From assembly GCA_028875075.1 (NCBI GenBank), contig JAPPGF010000013.1, positions 1 through 60,369 of the forward strand: 60,369 nt of DNA, in the 5' to 3' direction. Source of the stretch: Gemmatimonadota bacterium. GTDB taxonomy: Bacteria; Gemmatimonadota; Gemmatimonadetes; Longimicrobiales; Gaopeijiaceae. The position numbers were made by a program, and so were the translations under genes. Below are positions 15,329 through 27,108 of this stretch, in pieces; position 1 is the stretch's first letter, and each line of letters starts with the position of its first letter. The notes under the pieces are model-generated. The model saw only the letters and a list, made by a program, of their open reading frames with translations, ran no database searches and was not told the DNA's origin.

Positions 15329-15976
15329 ATGATGGACGCTCCCGCCGAAAAGACCCGCGGCCCGCTGGCGCCGGCCTCCGTGGCCGGCTCCGGGGGCCTC
15401 CTGCCCGCGGCCGATGCCGTCCGGGCCTGGAGCCTCTCCTCGCTGGCCGGGCACTTGGTCGAGATGTCTGACCCCGGGGCCGCCCCTTCGCTCACGGCCG
15501 CGACCTCGCTGATCCTCGAGGGCCAGGAGCGTGGAGAGCCCACGGCGTGGATAGGCCTCGGCCGCTCGATCTTCTTCCCGCCGGACCTCGCCGAGTGGGG
15601 CATCGACCTCGAGGCGCTGCCCGTGATCCGCGCCCCCGGAGCGGACGCCGCCTTCGGGGCCGCCGACCAGCTGCTGCGCTCGGGCGCCTTCGGGCTCGTG
15701 GTCTTGGACCTCGAGGATCGGACTCGGATGCCCCTGGCGGTCCAGAGCCGTCTCGCGGCCCTGGCCCGGGAGCATCATGCGCTGCTCCTCTGCCTCACCC
15801 GCAAGAGGCGCGGCGCTCCCTCGCTCGGGCCCCTGGTGTCGCTCCACGGCGAGGGCAGGACCCGGAGGGCCGCCTTCAACCGCTTCGACTGGCAGATCCG
15901 CATCGTCAAGGACAGACGGGGAGCTCCGGGATGGAGCCACACGGAGTCATGCCGTGGCACGGATGGCCTGTGTTGA
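15329..15976 (+). CDS. imuA: ImuA, mutasome accessory protein (RecA/SulA-like)
   Basis: This is a 215-residue RecA-fold-like protein of the damage-inducible mutasome. Recognisable segments are WSLSSLAGHLVEMSDPGAAPSL, EPTAWIGLGRSIFFPPDLAEWGIDLEALPVIR, AADQLLRSGAFGLVVLDLED, and ALAREHHALLLCLTRKRRGAPSLGPLVSL, following the ImuA order of a degenerate ATP-binding core, a WAxxLLRSGxFGLVVLDL strand and a late basic loop. No P-loop (GxxxxGKT/S) is present, as is usual for ImuA. It follows lexA by 80 bp and its 3' end overlaps imuB by 14 bp. It bridges RecA, ImuB and the error-prone polymerase in other bacteria. Confidence 0.85.
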   Translation: MMDAPAEKTRGPLAPASVAGSGGLLPAADAVRAWSLSSLAGHLVEMSDPGAAPSLTAATSLILEGQERGEPTAWIGLGRSIFFPPDLAEWGIDLEALPVIRAPGADAAFGAADQLLRSGAFGLVVLDLEDRTRMPLAVQSRLAALAREHHALLLCLTRKRRGAPSLGPLVSLHGEGRTRRAAFNRFDWQIRIVKDRRGAPGWSHTESCRGTDGLC

Positions 15977-17435
15977 CGTCGCGGCCCTGCCCTTGCAGCT
16001 GCTGCTCCGGGAGAATCCGAGCTGGAGGGAGTATCCCGCTGCGGTAGTGGACCGGGACCGGTCGCAGGGCACCATTCTGTGGGTCAACCGTCGGGCGCGG
16101 GCCATCGGCATCCTCCCGGGCATGCGCCACGCCGCCGGGCTTGCGATCTCGGGCCGCCTCCGCTCGGGCGTCGTTCCCCGAGAGGCGGTCCGGGAGGCCG
16201 TGGCCGCCCTGCTGGAACGGCTGCGGCGCTTTAGCCCTGAGGTCGAGCCCTCCCGGGACGAGCCCGGGGTGTTCTGGCTCGAGGCCTCGGGTCTTTCCCG
16301 CCTCCATCCCTGCCTGAAGAAGTGGGCCGGGCTCATCCACGGCGATCTCGCCGGTGCCGGTCTCGACAGCACCGTGGCCGTGGGGTTTTCCCGTTTCGGC
16401 AGCTATGCCGCGGCCAGGTCCTGTGACCGGATCGTGGTCTTCACAACCCCCGAAGAAGAGCATGCCGGTGCCCGCGGCGTCCCCCTGGAGCGCCTCGATC
16501 TCGCTCCCGAGGTCGGTGACCTCCTGATCCGGCTGGGCATCCATACCCTGGGCGGCTTTCTGGACCTGCCCGCCCTGCAGGTCCGTTCTCGTCTCGGACG
16601 GCAGGCCCACCGGCTTCACCGCATGGCCTCGGGCGATCTCTGGAGCCCGCTCCAGGCAGAGACCCCCTCCGAGCCCGCGAGCGCGGAGATCCTCCTCGAT
16701 GATCCGGAATCCGACCACCGCCGACTGGCGGCTCTGATGGAAGGGCTGCTGGAGGGGTTGCTGGGCTCGCTCAGCCGGCGGCACGAGACGCTGGCCTCGC
16801 TCGTGCTCACTCTCGGCCTGGAGGACGGGTCGCAGAGGAGCGAGACACTGCGGCCGGCCGAGCCCACGCTGGACAAGGCGCAGATCCTGAATCTGCTGCG
16901 GCTCCGCCTGGAAGCCGCGGCTCTGTCGGCGGGAGTGGAGGAGGTCGTCATGGAGGCCCGGGGGGTCCGCCTCGACGTTCGGCAGAGGGAGCTCTTCCAC
17001 GGCGCCGCCCCCCGCGACTACGACGCAGCCGGCCGTGTCCTGGCGCAGCTGCGGGCACGGTTCGGTGACGGAGTGCTCCTGCGGGCGCGCCTCCATCCCA
17101 GGCATCTTCCGGAAGCGCGCTTCAGCTGGGAGCCCATGGGAGCGGTCCTGCCGCCGAGGCCGCGCAAGGTCCGGCTCCGCCCGCTGGTGCGGCGCTTCTT
17201 TCCGGAGCCCGTTCGACTCCCGCGCACCCGGCTGCAGGATGGCGAGGCCCGGAGCGGCGGAAGCCGTCCCGGCCGGGAGAGCGTCGGCCCCTACATCATC
17301 TCGGGGGGCTGGCGCGGCGGCGGCGCGGGCGAGCACCGCGCGTATCACTTCGTCCGCACGGGCGAGGGGCCGTGGCTGTGGGTCTACTACGATCGGAAGC
17401 GGAAGGGCTGGTTTCTGCACGGGAAGGTGGAATAG
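15963..17435 (+). CDS. imuB: ImuB, catalytically degenerate Y-family polymerase of the mutasome
   Basis: This 490-residue protein follows the Y-family layout: MACVDVAALPLQLLL at the N-terminus, RRARAIGILPGMRHAAGLAI (finger-like), a palm region, the helix-hairpin-helix LGIHTLGGFLDLPALQVRSRLG, a little-finger domain with RHETLASLVLTLGLED, and a C-terminal tail rich in Arg and Trp. In active Y-family enzymes the palm reads SIDEAFLD; here the equivalent is EPGVFWLEASGLSRL, so the acidic pair is lost and no synthesis is expected. That is the normal ImuB state: a scaffold binding the beta clamp, ImuA and DnaE2. An in-frame GTG at 15954 is an alternative start. It overlaps imuA and lies 6 bp before dnaE2. 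Confidence 0.9.
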   Translation: MACVDVAALPLQLLLRENPSWREYPAAVVDRDRSQGTILWVNRRARAIGILPGMRHAAGLAISGRLRSGVVPREAVREAVAALLERLRRFSPEVEPSRDEPGVFWLEASGLSRLHPCLKKWAGLIHGDLAGAGLDSTVAVGFSRFGSYAAARSCDRIVVFTTPEEEHAGARGVPLERLDLAPEVGDLLIRLGIHTLGGFLDLPALQVRSRLGRQAHRLHRMASGDLWSPLQAETPSEPASAEILLDDPESDHRRLAALMEGLLEGLLGSLSRRHETLASLVLTLGLEDGSQRSETLRPAEPTLDKAQILNLLRLRLEAAALSAGVEEVVMEARGVRLDVRQRELFHGAAPRDYDAAGRVLAQLRARFGDGVLLRARLHPRHLPEARFSWEPMGAVLPPRPRKVRLRPLVRRFFPEPVRLPRTRLQDGEARSGGSRPGRESVGPYIISGGWRGGGAGEHRAYHFVRTGEGPWLWVYYDRKRKGWFLHGKVE

Positions 17436-17441
17436 GGGGCG

Positions 17442-20555
<3,114 letters not shown>

Positions 20556-20693
20556 AGCGGCCAGGAGGTCGGCGCGTCGCCGACTGCCGGAGCTCCAGGA
20601 AGGACGTCCCGATCGCGCTTCCTGACAAGCGAGGATCGCCGACCTCGGAAGCCAATTCCATCTCGGCGGCCATCGCCTCCATGAGGGATGACG

Positions 20694-23600
20694 CTATGTC
20701 CTCGCCCGCTCTCCCGGCCACCCGAACCGCAGGAACAGGGCGGGAACGACCACCATGTTGAGGAACGTCGAGGTCAGCAGGCCGCCCAGCACCACCACCG
20801 CGAGGGGCGCCTGGATCTCCTTGCCCGGCTCCCCGATGCCGAGTGCCAGGGGGATGAGGGCGAGGCCGGCCGTCAAAGCCGTCATCAGGATCGGGGCCAG
20901 GCGCTCCATCGAGCCGCGGCGGATGCTGGCCGCGCGCGAAAGGCCGCCTTCGTGCAGGTCGCGGTAGCGCGTCACCAGCAGAATCCCGTTGCGCACCGCT
21001 ATGCCGAAGAGGGTGATGAAGCCTACCAGGGTCGCGACGTTGATGGTCCCGCCGATCAACAGGACTGCGGCAACGCCACCGGCCAGGGCCAGGGGCAGGT
21101 TGACCATGAGCAGCAGCGCAGTGCGGACGCTGCGGAAGGTGCCGAACATGATGAGGAAGATCGCGAAGACCGAAAGCAGCGACAGGATGCCGATCCTTCT
21201 GGTAGCTTCGAGGCCGCTCTCGAACTGGCCGCCGTACTGCACGAAGTAATCGACCGGGAGGGACACGTCGCGCTCCACACCCGACCGAAGCTCCTCGACG
21301 GCTCCGACGACGTCCCGTCCTGCGACATTGGCGCTGACCACGATCTTTCGCTGCACGCTCTCGCGGCTGATGGTGTTGGGCCCGCGCCCCGGCACGATGT
21401 CGGCAAGCTGCGACAGCGGCACCGTCGCGCCGGAGGGCGTCGTCATGAGCGTGCGGGCGATCGCCTCGCGGTCCTCGCGGAAGCGGTCGTCGTAGCGCAC
21501 GGCGAGTTCGAATGCGCGCTGGCCCTCGCGGATCAGCGAAACCTCTTCGCCCTGAAACGCCACGTCCACGGTCTGGGCCAGGGCTGCCGGGGTCACGCCG
21601 TAGCGGGCCATCGCGCGGCGGTTCGCGCGGACCTGTAGCTGCGCTACATCGGCCTGCTGCTCGACTGCGAGGTCGACGAGTCCCGGAACTCCCGCGGCAA
21701 CCGTCTCGATCTGGCCCGCGATCTGTCGGAGCTGCCGCAGGTCGGGCCCGTAGAGGCTGACCGCGATTGCGGCTCGCGTTCCCGACAGCATGTGGTCGAT
21801 TCGGTGGCCGATGGGCTGACCCACCGTGATGTTGGTGCCCGGGAGGCCCCGAAGGTCCGCCCTGATTTCGGCCATGACGTCGGCGAGGTGGTGCTCGGTG
21901 AGGTCGAGCCGGGCATCGATTTCGGAGGCGTTGGACCCTTGGGCGTGCTCGTCGAGTTCGGCCCGGCCGGTGCGGCGGGCGGTCGACGCCACCGCGGGGT
22001 GCGCGAGGAGTTGCCGTTCCACGCGCGCTCCGATCGCGTCCGACTCCGGCAGGGATGTTCCGGGCAGGCTGACCACCGAGATCGTGAGCGAGCCCTCCTG
22101 GAACTCGGGTAGGAAGGCGCGTCCGAGCCCCGGCACGAGCGCCACGGTGCCGGCGATCAACAACGCGGTGCCCCCGAGCACCACCCCGGAGCGACGGAGC
22201 GCCCATTCGAGAACGGGACGGTATGCCCGCTCGAGGGTGCGGAGGAGCCAGGGTTTGCCCCCCCGGTCGATGGCGCGGCCGCGTGTTAGCAGAACCTGGC
22301 AGAGTGCCGGCGTGACCGTAACAGCGATCAGGAGGGAGGCGGCTATGCTCACGATGTAGGCCAGACCGAGCGGTCGCAGCATGCGTCCTTCGACACCCGA
22401 CAGGAAGAAGAGCGGCACGAAGACGATCGTGATGATGACGGTCGCGCTGAGGATGGGGACGCGGATCTCGCGGGCGGCGTCGCGGATGACCGCCAGCGTT
22501 GGCCGATGCCCGTGCTCCGGCCGGCGGCTGTTCTCGCGCAGCCGCCGATGCGTGTTCTCCACGAAGATGATGGCGTCGTCGACCAGCGCACCGATCGCGA
22601 TCGCCATCCCTCCGAGGGTCATCGTGTTGATCGTGCCTCCGAGGGCGCGCAGCGTGATGACCGCCAGAGCCAGAGAGAGCGGAATCGCCAGCACCGAGAT
22701 CGCCGTCGTGCGCACGTTCCAGAGGAAGAGGAAGAGGATCGCGACCACGAGGAGCGCGCCGTCCCGCAAGGCGGTCACGACATTGTCCACCGCGAGAGCG
22801 ATGAAGTCGGCCTGACGGAAGATGTTCCTCTCCAGCTGGACCCCTTCCGGCAGAGAAGGCTCGATATTGTCGAGTTCGGCGTCGATGCTCCGGGTGACTT
22901 CCAGCGTGTTGGCACCCGGCTGCTTCTGGATCGTCAGGATGACCGCGGGCTCGGCGTTCACCGACGCCGTCCCGAAGCGGACCCTGGGACCGATCCGCGT
23001 CTCGGCGAGATCTTCGATGAGGACGGGAACCCCGCGGCGGGTCGTCACGACCGTGAGGCCGATCTCTTCGATATCGCGTACGCGCCCGAGTCCGCGGATG
23101 AGGATTTCTCCTCCACCGGAGCGATAGAGCCCGCCCGAAACATTGCGGTTGGATTCGGTAGCCGCGGTGAGGACTTCGTCGAGACCCACGCGGTACGCCA
23201 GCAGCCTCTCGGGGTCGACGAGCACCTGGTACTGGCGGACCTGGCCGCCGATCGCCACCACCTGTGCGACGCCCGGCACGGCGAGCAGTCGCGGCCGGAC
23301 CACCCAGTCGGCGGCGGTGCGGGCCTCCATGAGCCGCTCCTGCGGTGCGCCCAGGCCGATCAGCAGTATCTCACCCATGATCGAGGTGATCGGCGCGAGG
23401 ACGGGGGCGCTCACGTCCTCGGGAAGCTGGGCCGCCACGGGCTGCAACCGTTCACTGACGATCTGGCGCGCTCGAAAGATGTCCGTGCCCCAGTCGAAGT
23501 CCGCCCAGACGATGCTGATCCCCTGGGCGGAGCTCGAGCGGACCCGGCGAACCCCGGTTGCCCCGTTGAGCGCGGCTTCGATGGGGAAGGTGACGAGGCT

Positions 23601-23849
23601 CTCCACCTCTTCCGGGGCGAGCCCGTGTGCGTCCGTCAGCACGGTTACGGTGGGGGCGGTGAGATCCGGGAAGACATCGACAGGAAGCGTCGCCGCCGCC
23701 CAGCCTCCGCCTGCGAGGAGCACTGCCGCTGCACACCCCGTAAACAAGGGGTGCTCGAGGGAAGTGCGGACGAGGAAGTCGAGGACGCCGGTGACGCGGC
23801 TGTCGGTTGTTTCCGCTTGTTGCACCGGAGCGCTAGTGCGGATGTCCAT
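20694..23849 (-). CDS. RND efflux permease, CusA/CzcA-like
   Basis: This 1051-residue inner-membrane pump has the twofold RND layout: one N-terminal helix (HPLFTGCAAAVLLAGGGWAAAT), a large periplasmic loop, helices 2-6, a second helix and loop, and helices 8-12. The proton-relay helix reads GGMAIAIGALVDDAIIFVENTHRRL with adjacent Asp residues. The N-terminal porter region PVDVFPDLTAPTVTVLTDAHGLAPEEVESLVTFPIE is typical of the CusA/CzcA metal-efflux clade; substrate choice (Cu, Ag, Co, Zn, Cd) is not readable. ATG 23849 overlaps the end of the adaptor gene by 17 bp. It is third in the operon tolC-adaptor-permease. Confidence 0.9.
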   Translation of the reverse strand: MDIRTSAPVQQAETTDSRVTGVLDFLVRTSLEHPLFTGCAAAVLLAGGGWAAATLPVDVFPDLTAPTVTVLTDAHGLAPEEVESLVTFPIEAALNGATGVRRVRSSSAQGISIVWADFDWGTDIFRARQIVSERLQPVAAQLPEDVSAPVLAPITSIMGEILLIGLGAPQERLMEARTAADWVVRPRLLAVPGVAQVVAIGGQVRQYQVLVDPERLLAYRVGLDEVLTAATESNRNVSGGLYRSGGGEILIRGLGRVRDIEEIGLTVVTTRRGVPVLIEDLAETRIGPRVRFGTASVNAEPAVILTIQKQPGANTLEVTRSIDAELDNIEPSLPEGVQLERNIFRQADFIALAVDNVVTALRDGALLVVAILFLFLWNVRTTAISVLAIPLSLALAVITLRALGGTINTMTLGGMAIAIGALVDDAIIFVENTHRRLRENSRRPEHGHRPTLAVIRDAAREIRVPILSATVIITIVFVPLFFLSGVEGRMLRPLGLAYIVSIAASLLIAVTVTPALCQVLLTRGRAIDRGGKPWLLRTLERAYRPVLEWALRRSGVVLGGTALLIAGTVALVPGLGRAFLPEFQEGSLTISVVSLPGTSLPESDAIGARVERQLLAHPAVASTARRTGRAELDEHAQGSNASEIDARLDLTEHHLADVMAEIRADLRGLPGTNITVGQPIGHRIDHMLSGTRAAIAVSLYGPDLRQLRQIAGQIETVAAGVPGLVDLAVEQQADVAQLQVRANRRAMARYGVTPAALAQTVDVAFQGEEVSLIREGQRAFELAVRYDDRFREDREAIARTLMTTPSGATVPLSQLADIVPGRGPNTISRESVQRKIVVSANVAGRDVVGAVEELRSGVERDVSLPVDYFVQYGGQFESGLEATRRIGILSLLSVFAIFLIMFGTFRSVRTALLLMVNLPLALAGGVAAVLLIGGTINVATLVGFITLFGIAVRNGILLVTRYRDLHEGGLSRAASIRRGSMERLAPILMTALTAGLALIPLALGIGEPGKEIQAPLAVVVLGGLLTSTFLNMVVVPALFLRFGWPGERART

Positions 23850-25356
23850 GGTCGGTGATCTCGACGTCACCGAGCGAGGCCAGCCTGACCTGATAGGCAC
23901 CCGTGGTCACGACCTGCTCACCGCTCCCGATCCCGGCGCTGACCATGGTCCACGATCCGTCCGAGGGTCCGAGCTGGATCACGCGCCGCTGGAAGGCTTC
24001 CCCGCCGACCTTTGCATACACGACCGCGAGCCCGTCCTCCTCCAGAACTGCTTCCGCAGGTACGGCGATCCCCAGGACCGGGTCCCCGACCTGCAGGTGC
24101 CCATCGGCGAACATGCCGACCTTCAGTATCCGGTCGGGGTTCGGTACTTCGAGGCGGACGGGTAGGGTGCGACTGTCCGGGTCGATCACCGTGCCGACCG
24201 AGACCACCCGGCGAGCCGTGTGAACCTGCGTCGTACCCTCGACCGTGAACCAGGCGCTGCGGACGTCGCCGGCTTCCGTTGTGTGGCGTGCCGGCACGCG
24301 GCCCACGAACCACAGCGTCTCGGGATTGACCACGGTGAATGCGTGCGTACCCGCGTCGACGTGCTGACCCGAGGCTACGTGGCGCTCGGAGACGACGCCG
24401 CTGATCGGAGTGCGCAAGTCGTAGAGGCCGGAATCCGAGCTCTCCCCGTCGTCGGGCGGAAGCACCCCGCCGATGGCTTCGAACGCCGCTACCGCGACCT
24501 GGAGTTCATGACGGGCATGCTCGAGCCGCCGCTCGGCGATGGCCCCGAACGCGAACAGCCGCTCGGCCCGGCTTGCCTCCCGCTCCGCCGCCACCACGTC
24601 GGCGCGCAGACGCGCGTAGGAGTTGTCCAGGCTGGTGGGCGCGATCAGCGCGAGCGTCTCGCCGGCCTCGACCCGGTCCCCGGGCGCCGGCGAACGGCCG
24701 CCCGCCACGATCACACCAGCGACCAGGGTCGAAACGTGCGCGAGCGCGCTTCCGGGAGCGACGATCTCCCCCGCCACCGGGATCGTGTTTGGAATCTCGC
24801 GTTCCTCCGCGAGAGCGACCCCAAATGGAATCGACCACTGTTGCTCCTTCGGCAGCGCGATCAGTCCGGGCGGCGGCTCTTCCACATCGTGTGGCAGGGC
24901 GTCCTCGCTCGCGAAGACCTGAAGCTGTCCTACCGGGATCGTGTGCTCGGAGCCGAGTGCGCTGAGGGTCATGTCCGCGCGCCAAGTTCCCGTCGCCGTC
25001 AGCGTCGGCGTCGCCGTGTAGACCCCGGGCCGGTCGGGCGCGGGCATCACGACTTCTTCCCTAGCGCCACCGGGCCCGCGGAGTAGCAAGGTCAGGCTGC
25101 CGACGCGCACGGGTTGCCAGTCCTCGAGCCAGGTCAAGTGTATGGCCCAGGGGTCGCTGGAAACATCTTGTACGTGGGGTGGATATTCGACGAACAGTTC
25201 GAGTGCGTCGGTCCAGTGCGTGACCGCTCCGCCGGCGCGGGTGTGATCGGCTTCCGCGACGGCGTCCGACGAAGGCTCGGCGCACCCCGAAGTCCAAAGC
25301 ACCGCCGAAGCGCCTGCTGCCCAGGCGGCGCGGAGCCCGTTTTCGGCGAGCCTCAT
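23833..25356 (-). CDS. RND efflux periplasmic adaptor (membrane fusion protein), CusB/CzcB-like
   Basis: This 507-residue adaptor has a lipoprotein-like start (AVLWTSGCAEPS). An N-terminal extra domain of about 110 residues (TDALELFVEYPPHVQDVSSD, TATGTWRADMTLSA) resembles those of metal-efflux adaptors. The core follows: PVAGEIVAPGSALAHVSTLVAGVI and PAPGDRVEAGETLALI (lipoyl half-domains), a coiled-coil hairpin (YARLRADVVAAEREASRAERLFAFGAIAERRLEHARHELQ), the second lipoyl half YDLRTPISGVVSERHVASG, then the beta-barrel. The C-terminus ends TDHGHPH, a small His-rich tail that may bind metal. Its ATG overlaps the TolC stop as ATGA, so translation is coupled. Confidence 0.9.
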   Translation of the reverse strand: MRLAENGLRAAWAAGASAVLWTSGCAEPSSDAVAEADHTRAGGAVTHWTDALELFVEYPPHVQDVSSDPWAIHLTWLEDWQPVRVGSLTLLLRGPGGAREEVVMPAPDRPGVYTATPTLTATGTWRADMTLSALGSEHTIPVGQLQVFASEDALPHDVEEPPPGLIALPKEQQWSIPFGVALAEEREIPNTIPVAGEIVAPGSALAHVSTLVAGVIVAGGRSPAPGDRVEAGETLALIAPTSLDNSYARLRADVVAAEREASRAERLFAFGAIAERRLEHARHELQVAVAAFEAIGGVLPPDDGESSDSGLYDLRTPISGVVSERHVASGQHVDAGTHAFTVVNPETLWFVGRVPARHTTEAGDVRSAWFTVEGTTQVHTARRVVSVGTVIDPDSRTLPVRLEVPNPDRILKVGMFADGHLQVGDPVLGIAVPAEAVLEEDGLAVVYAKVGGEAFQRRVIQLGPSDGSWTMVSAGIGSGEQVVTTGAYQVRLASLGDVEITDHGHPH

Positions 25357-26603
25357 AGCCCGTCCCCCGGCTCGGTCCCCATTGCGCGAATCAGGTCGTA
25401 GTATGCAATCCACGTGGCTGATTGCAGAGAAAGTGCACTCAAGCGGGCTTCCCGAAAGGCCTCGGCCGCATCGAGGAGTTCTAGCAGCGTCATTTCACCC
25501 TCGGCGTAGGCGCCCTGCGCCGTGGCGAGGAGGGCTTCGGCCGCTGCCAGCATCACCCCGCCTCCCGCCTCAAGGCGCCTGCGGGTGGAGTCGTACCGTT
25601 CGGACGCGGCGCGAAGGTCGATCTCCGCCAGCGTCCTGGTGAGGTCGAGTCGATGGGCAGCGGCGGACTCCCTCGCCGATGCTCCCTGGCGGGTTCCCGC
25701 ACCCCGGTCGAAAACGGGCAGTGGAAGATTGAGCGTGACGGCCACGCCCGAGAAGCCGTCCGCCTGGTCCTTGTACCCGAGGCTCAACGTGGGATCAGGC
25801 ACCCACTCGGTCGCAGAGACCCGGGTGCGCGCCCTCGCCGCGTCAAGCTCTCGCCGCGCTTCCTCCATATCCGGCCGCTCGTCGAGCGCGTCCAGTGCGT
25901 CCACCACAGTGAACGCCGGGGGAAGCCCTGCCGGTGCCTCCGATGGCCCGACCTCGTGACGGTCGGTGCCCGGAGCAATCGAGCCGGCAAGCGCTCTGCG
26001 CGCTGTGCGGGCCTGGAGCCACGCTTCCTCCACCTCCTGCTCGGCCCGCAAGCGTTCGAGCCGCAGCCGACCGGCCTCATAGGTCGAGATGTCTCCCTCT
26101 TCGAGCCTTCGATCGGCAGCGTCCGCGACCGTACGAAGGACGGACGCGGCTCGGCGCACGGTCTGTTCGGCTTCTTCTGCCAGCCACGCCCGCACGTATG
26201 CCTCGCGCACCCCATATGCGAGACGCAACGAGTCCGCCCGCAACCGGGCCGTTGCGGCGTCGACGCTGTGGGTGGCCACTCGCCCGCGCGCGCTGGTGCG
26301 TCCCGGCCACTCGACCCGCTGAACCACGCCGGCCGTCGTTTCCCAGTACTCCCTCCCGGAGCGCCCGAGATCCTCCCGCACCAAAGAAAAGGTGGGATTG
26401 GTGTAGGCGCGCAGCTGTCGCGCGACGCCGGCAGCTTCGCTCCACTCCGAGCGGGCGATCTGCAAAGCGAGGTTGTTCTCCGCGAAGGACTCGAGTGCCT
26501 GGGCCAGAGTGACCCGCTGGATCGCCTCTTGCGCAAGTGCACCTCGGCATGGGATCGAGGCTCCCCCGACAATCAGAATCAACGCAGTCCGTATCGCGTG
26601 CAT
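25353..26603 (-). CDS. TolC-family outer-membrane efflux channel, CusC/CzcC-like
   Basis: This 416-residue protein has a signal peptide (HAIRTALILIVGGASIPCRGALAQ) and the two tandem OEP repeats of TolC proteins: VTLAQALESFAENNLALQIARSEWSEAAG, then PAFTVVDALDALDERPDMEEARRELDAAR, and a C-terminal helix ending LLATAQGAYAEGEMTLLELLDAAEAFREARLSALSL, the classic YxxGxxxLLELLDA segment. ATG 26603 carries a perfect GGAGG 6-7 nt upstream. It is the first gene of the efflux operon and completes the path from inner membrane to outside. No metal-responsive regulator gene is adjacent. Confidence 0.9.
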   Translation of the reverse strand: MHAIRTALILIVGGASIPCRGALAQEAIQRVTLAQALESFAENNLALQIARSEWSEAAGVARQLRAYTNPTFSLVREDLGRSGREYWETTAGVVQRVEWPGRTSARGRVATHSVDAATARLRADSLRLAYGVREAYVRAWLAEEAEQTVRRAASVLRTVADAADRRLEEGDISTYEAGRLRLERLRAEQEVEEAWLQARTARRALAGSIAPGTDRHEVGPSEAPAGLPPAFTVVDALDALDERPDMEEARRELDAARARTRVSATEWVPDPTLSLGYKDQADGFSGVAVTLNLPLPVFDRGAGTRQGASARESAAAHRLDLTRTLAEIDLRAASERYDSTRRRLEAGGGVMLAAAEALLATAQGAYAEGEMTLLELLDAAEAFREARLSALSLQSATWIAYYDLIRAMGTEPGDGL

Positions 26604-26653
26604 AAGCCCTCCTGGCATCTTCCGAGGCCTTTCAAAGTACTATGGGGCATGTA

Positions 26654-26929
26654 CCGCGACAGGAATCTCTCTGGCGTGGCATCAAGGGATCCGCTGGGGT
26701 GCAAGATCTTGACCCGGTAGCCCATGGAATCGACGATGGCAACCCACCCGTCGGTGAGCGCAGCACTTAGCAGCGGCGGCCCGAATGCCAACTCCCGCGG
26801 CAGAATCCCGGCGGGTCGCGGCACTTCCAGATCGCCCAGGCGGATCCAGACGCTCCCACCTTGCCCTGTACTCCCGAACGCCCCCTCGCCGCGGACGCCG
26901 GTTGTCGAGACCGAGCGGTTTCTGAGCGC
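26654..26929 (-). pseudogene. Remnant of a 6-bladed beta-propeller (NHL-like) gene
   Basis: A minus-strand stretch just upstream of the TolC-like gene reads VWIRLGDLEVPRPAGILPRE, then LAFGPPLLSAALTDGWVAIV and DSMGYRVKILHPSGSL. This is the second-blade pattern of exported 6-bladed beta-propeller proteins (xFGPxxxxAxxxDGxxAVxDSxxYxVxVxxPDGxL). The upstream 50 codons look random, and only one blade of six survives before the frame runs into the efflux operon start. It is most simply a deletion relic. It occupies most of the 505-bp gap between tolC and the cytochrome gene, which otherwise shows no gene. Confidence 0.4.
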
Positions 26930-27108
26930 TTTGGACGCGTGCCGTGTCAGGGTGGTATGGACGAACGGGCGAGACGCTCGAGCGGGCGCGAGAGAACCGG
27001 ACGCGCGCTGTGTCTGCCTGCTGGCCCTACGTTGATCCCGGAGAGGCTGTTCGCATGGATCCCAGGAAGGCCGGTCGCTCTTCGGTGAACTCCACAAGGG
27101 GACCGGAC

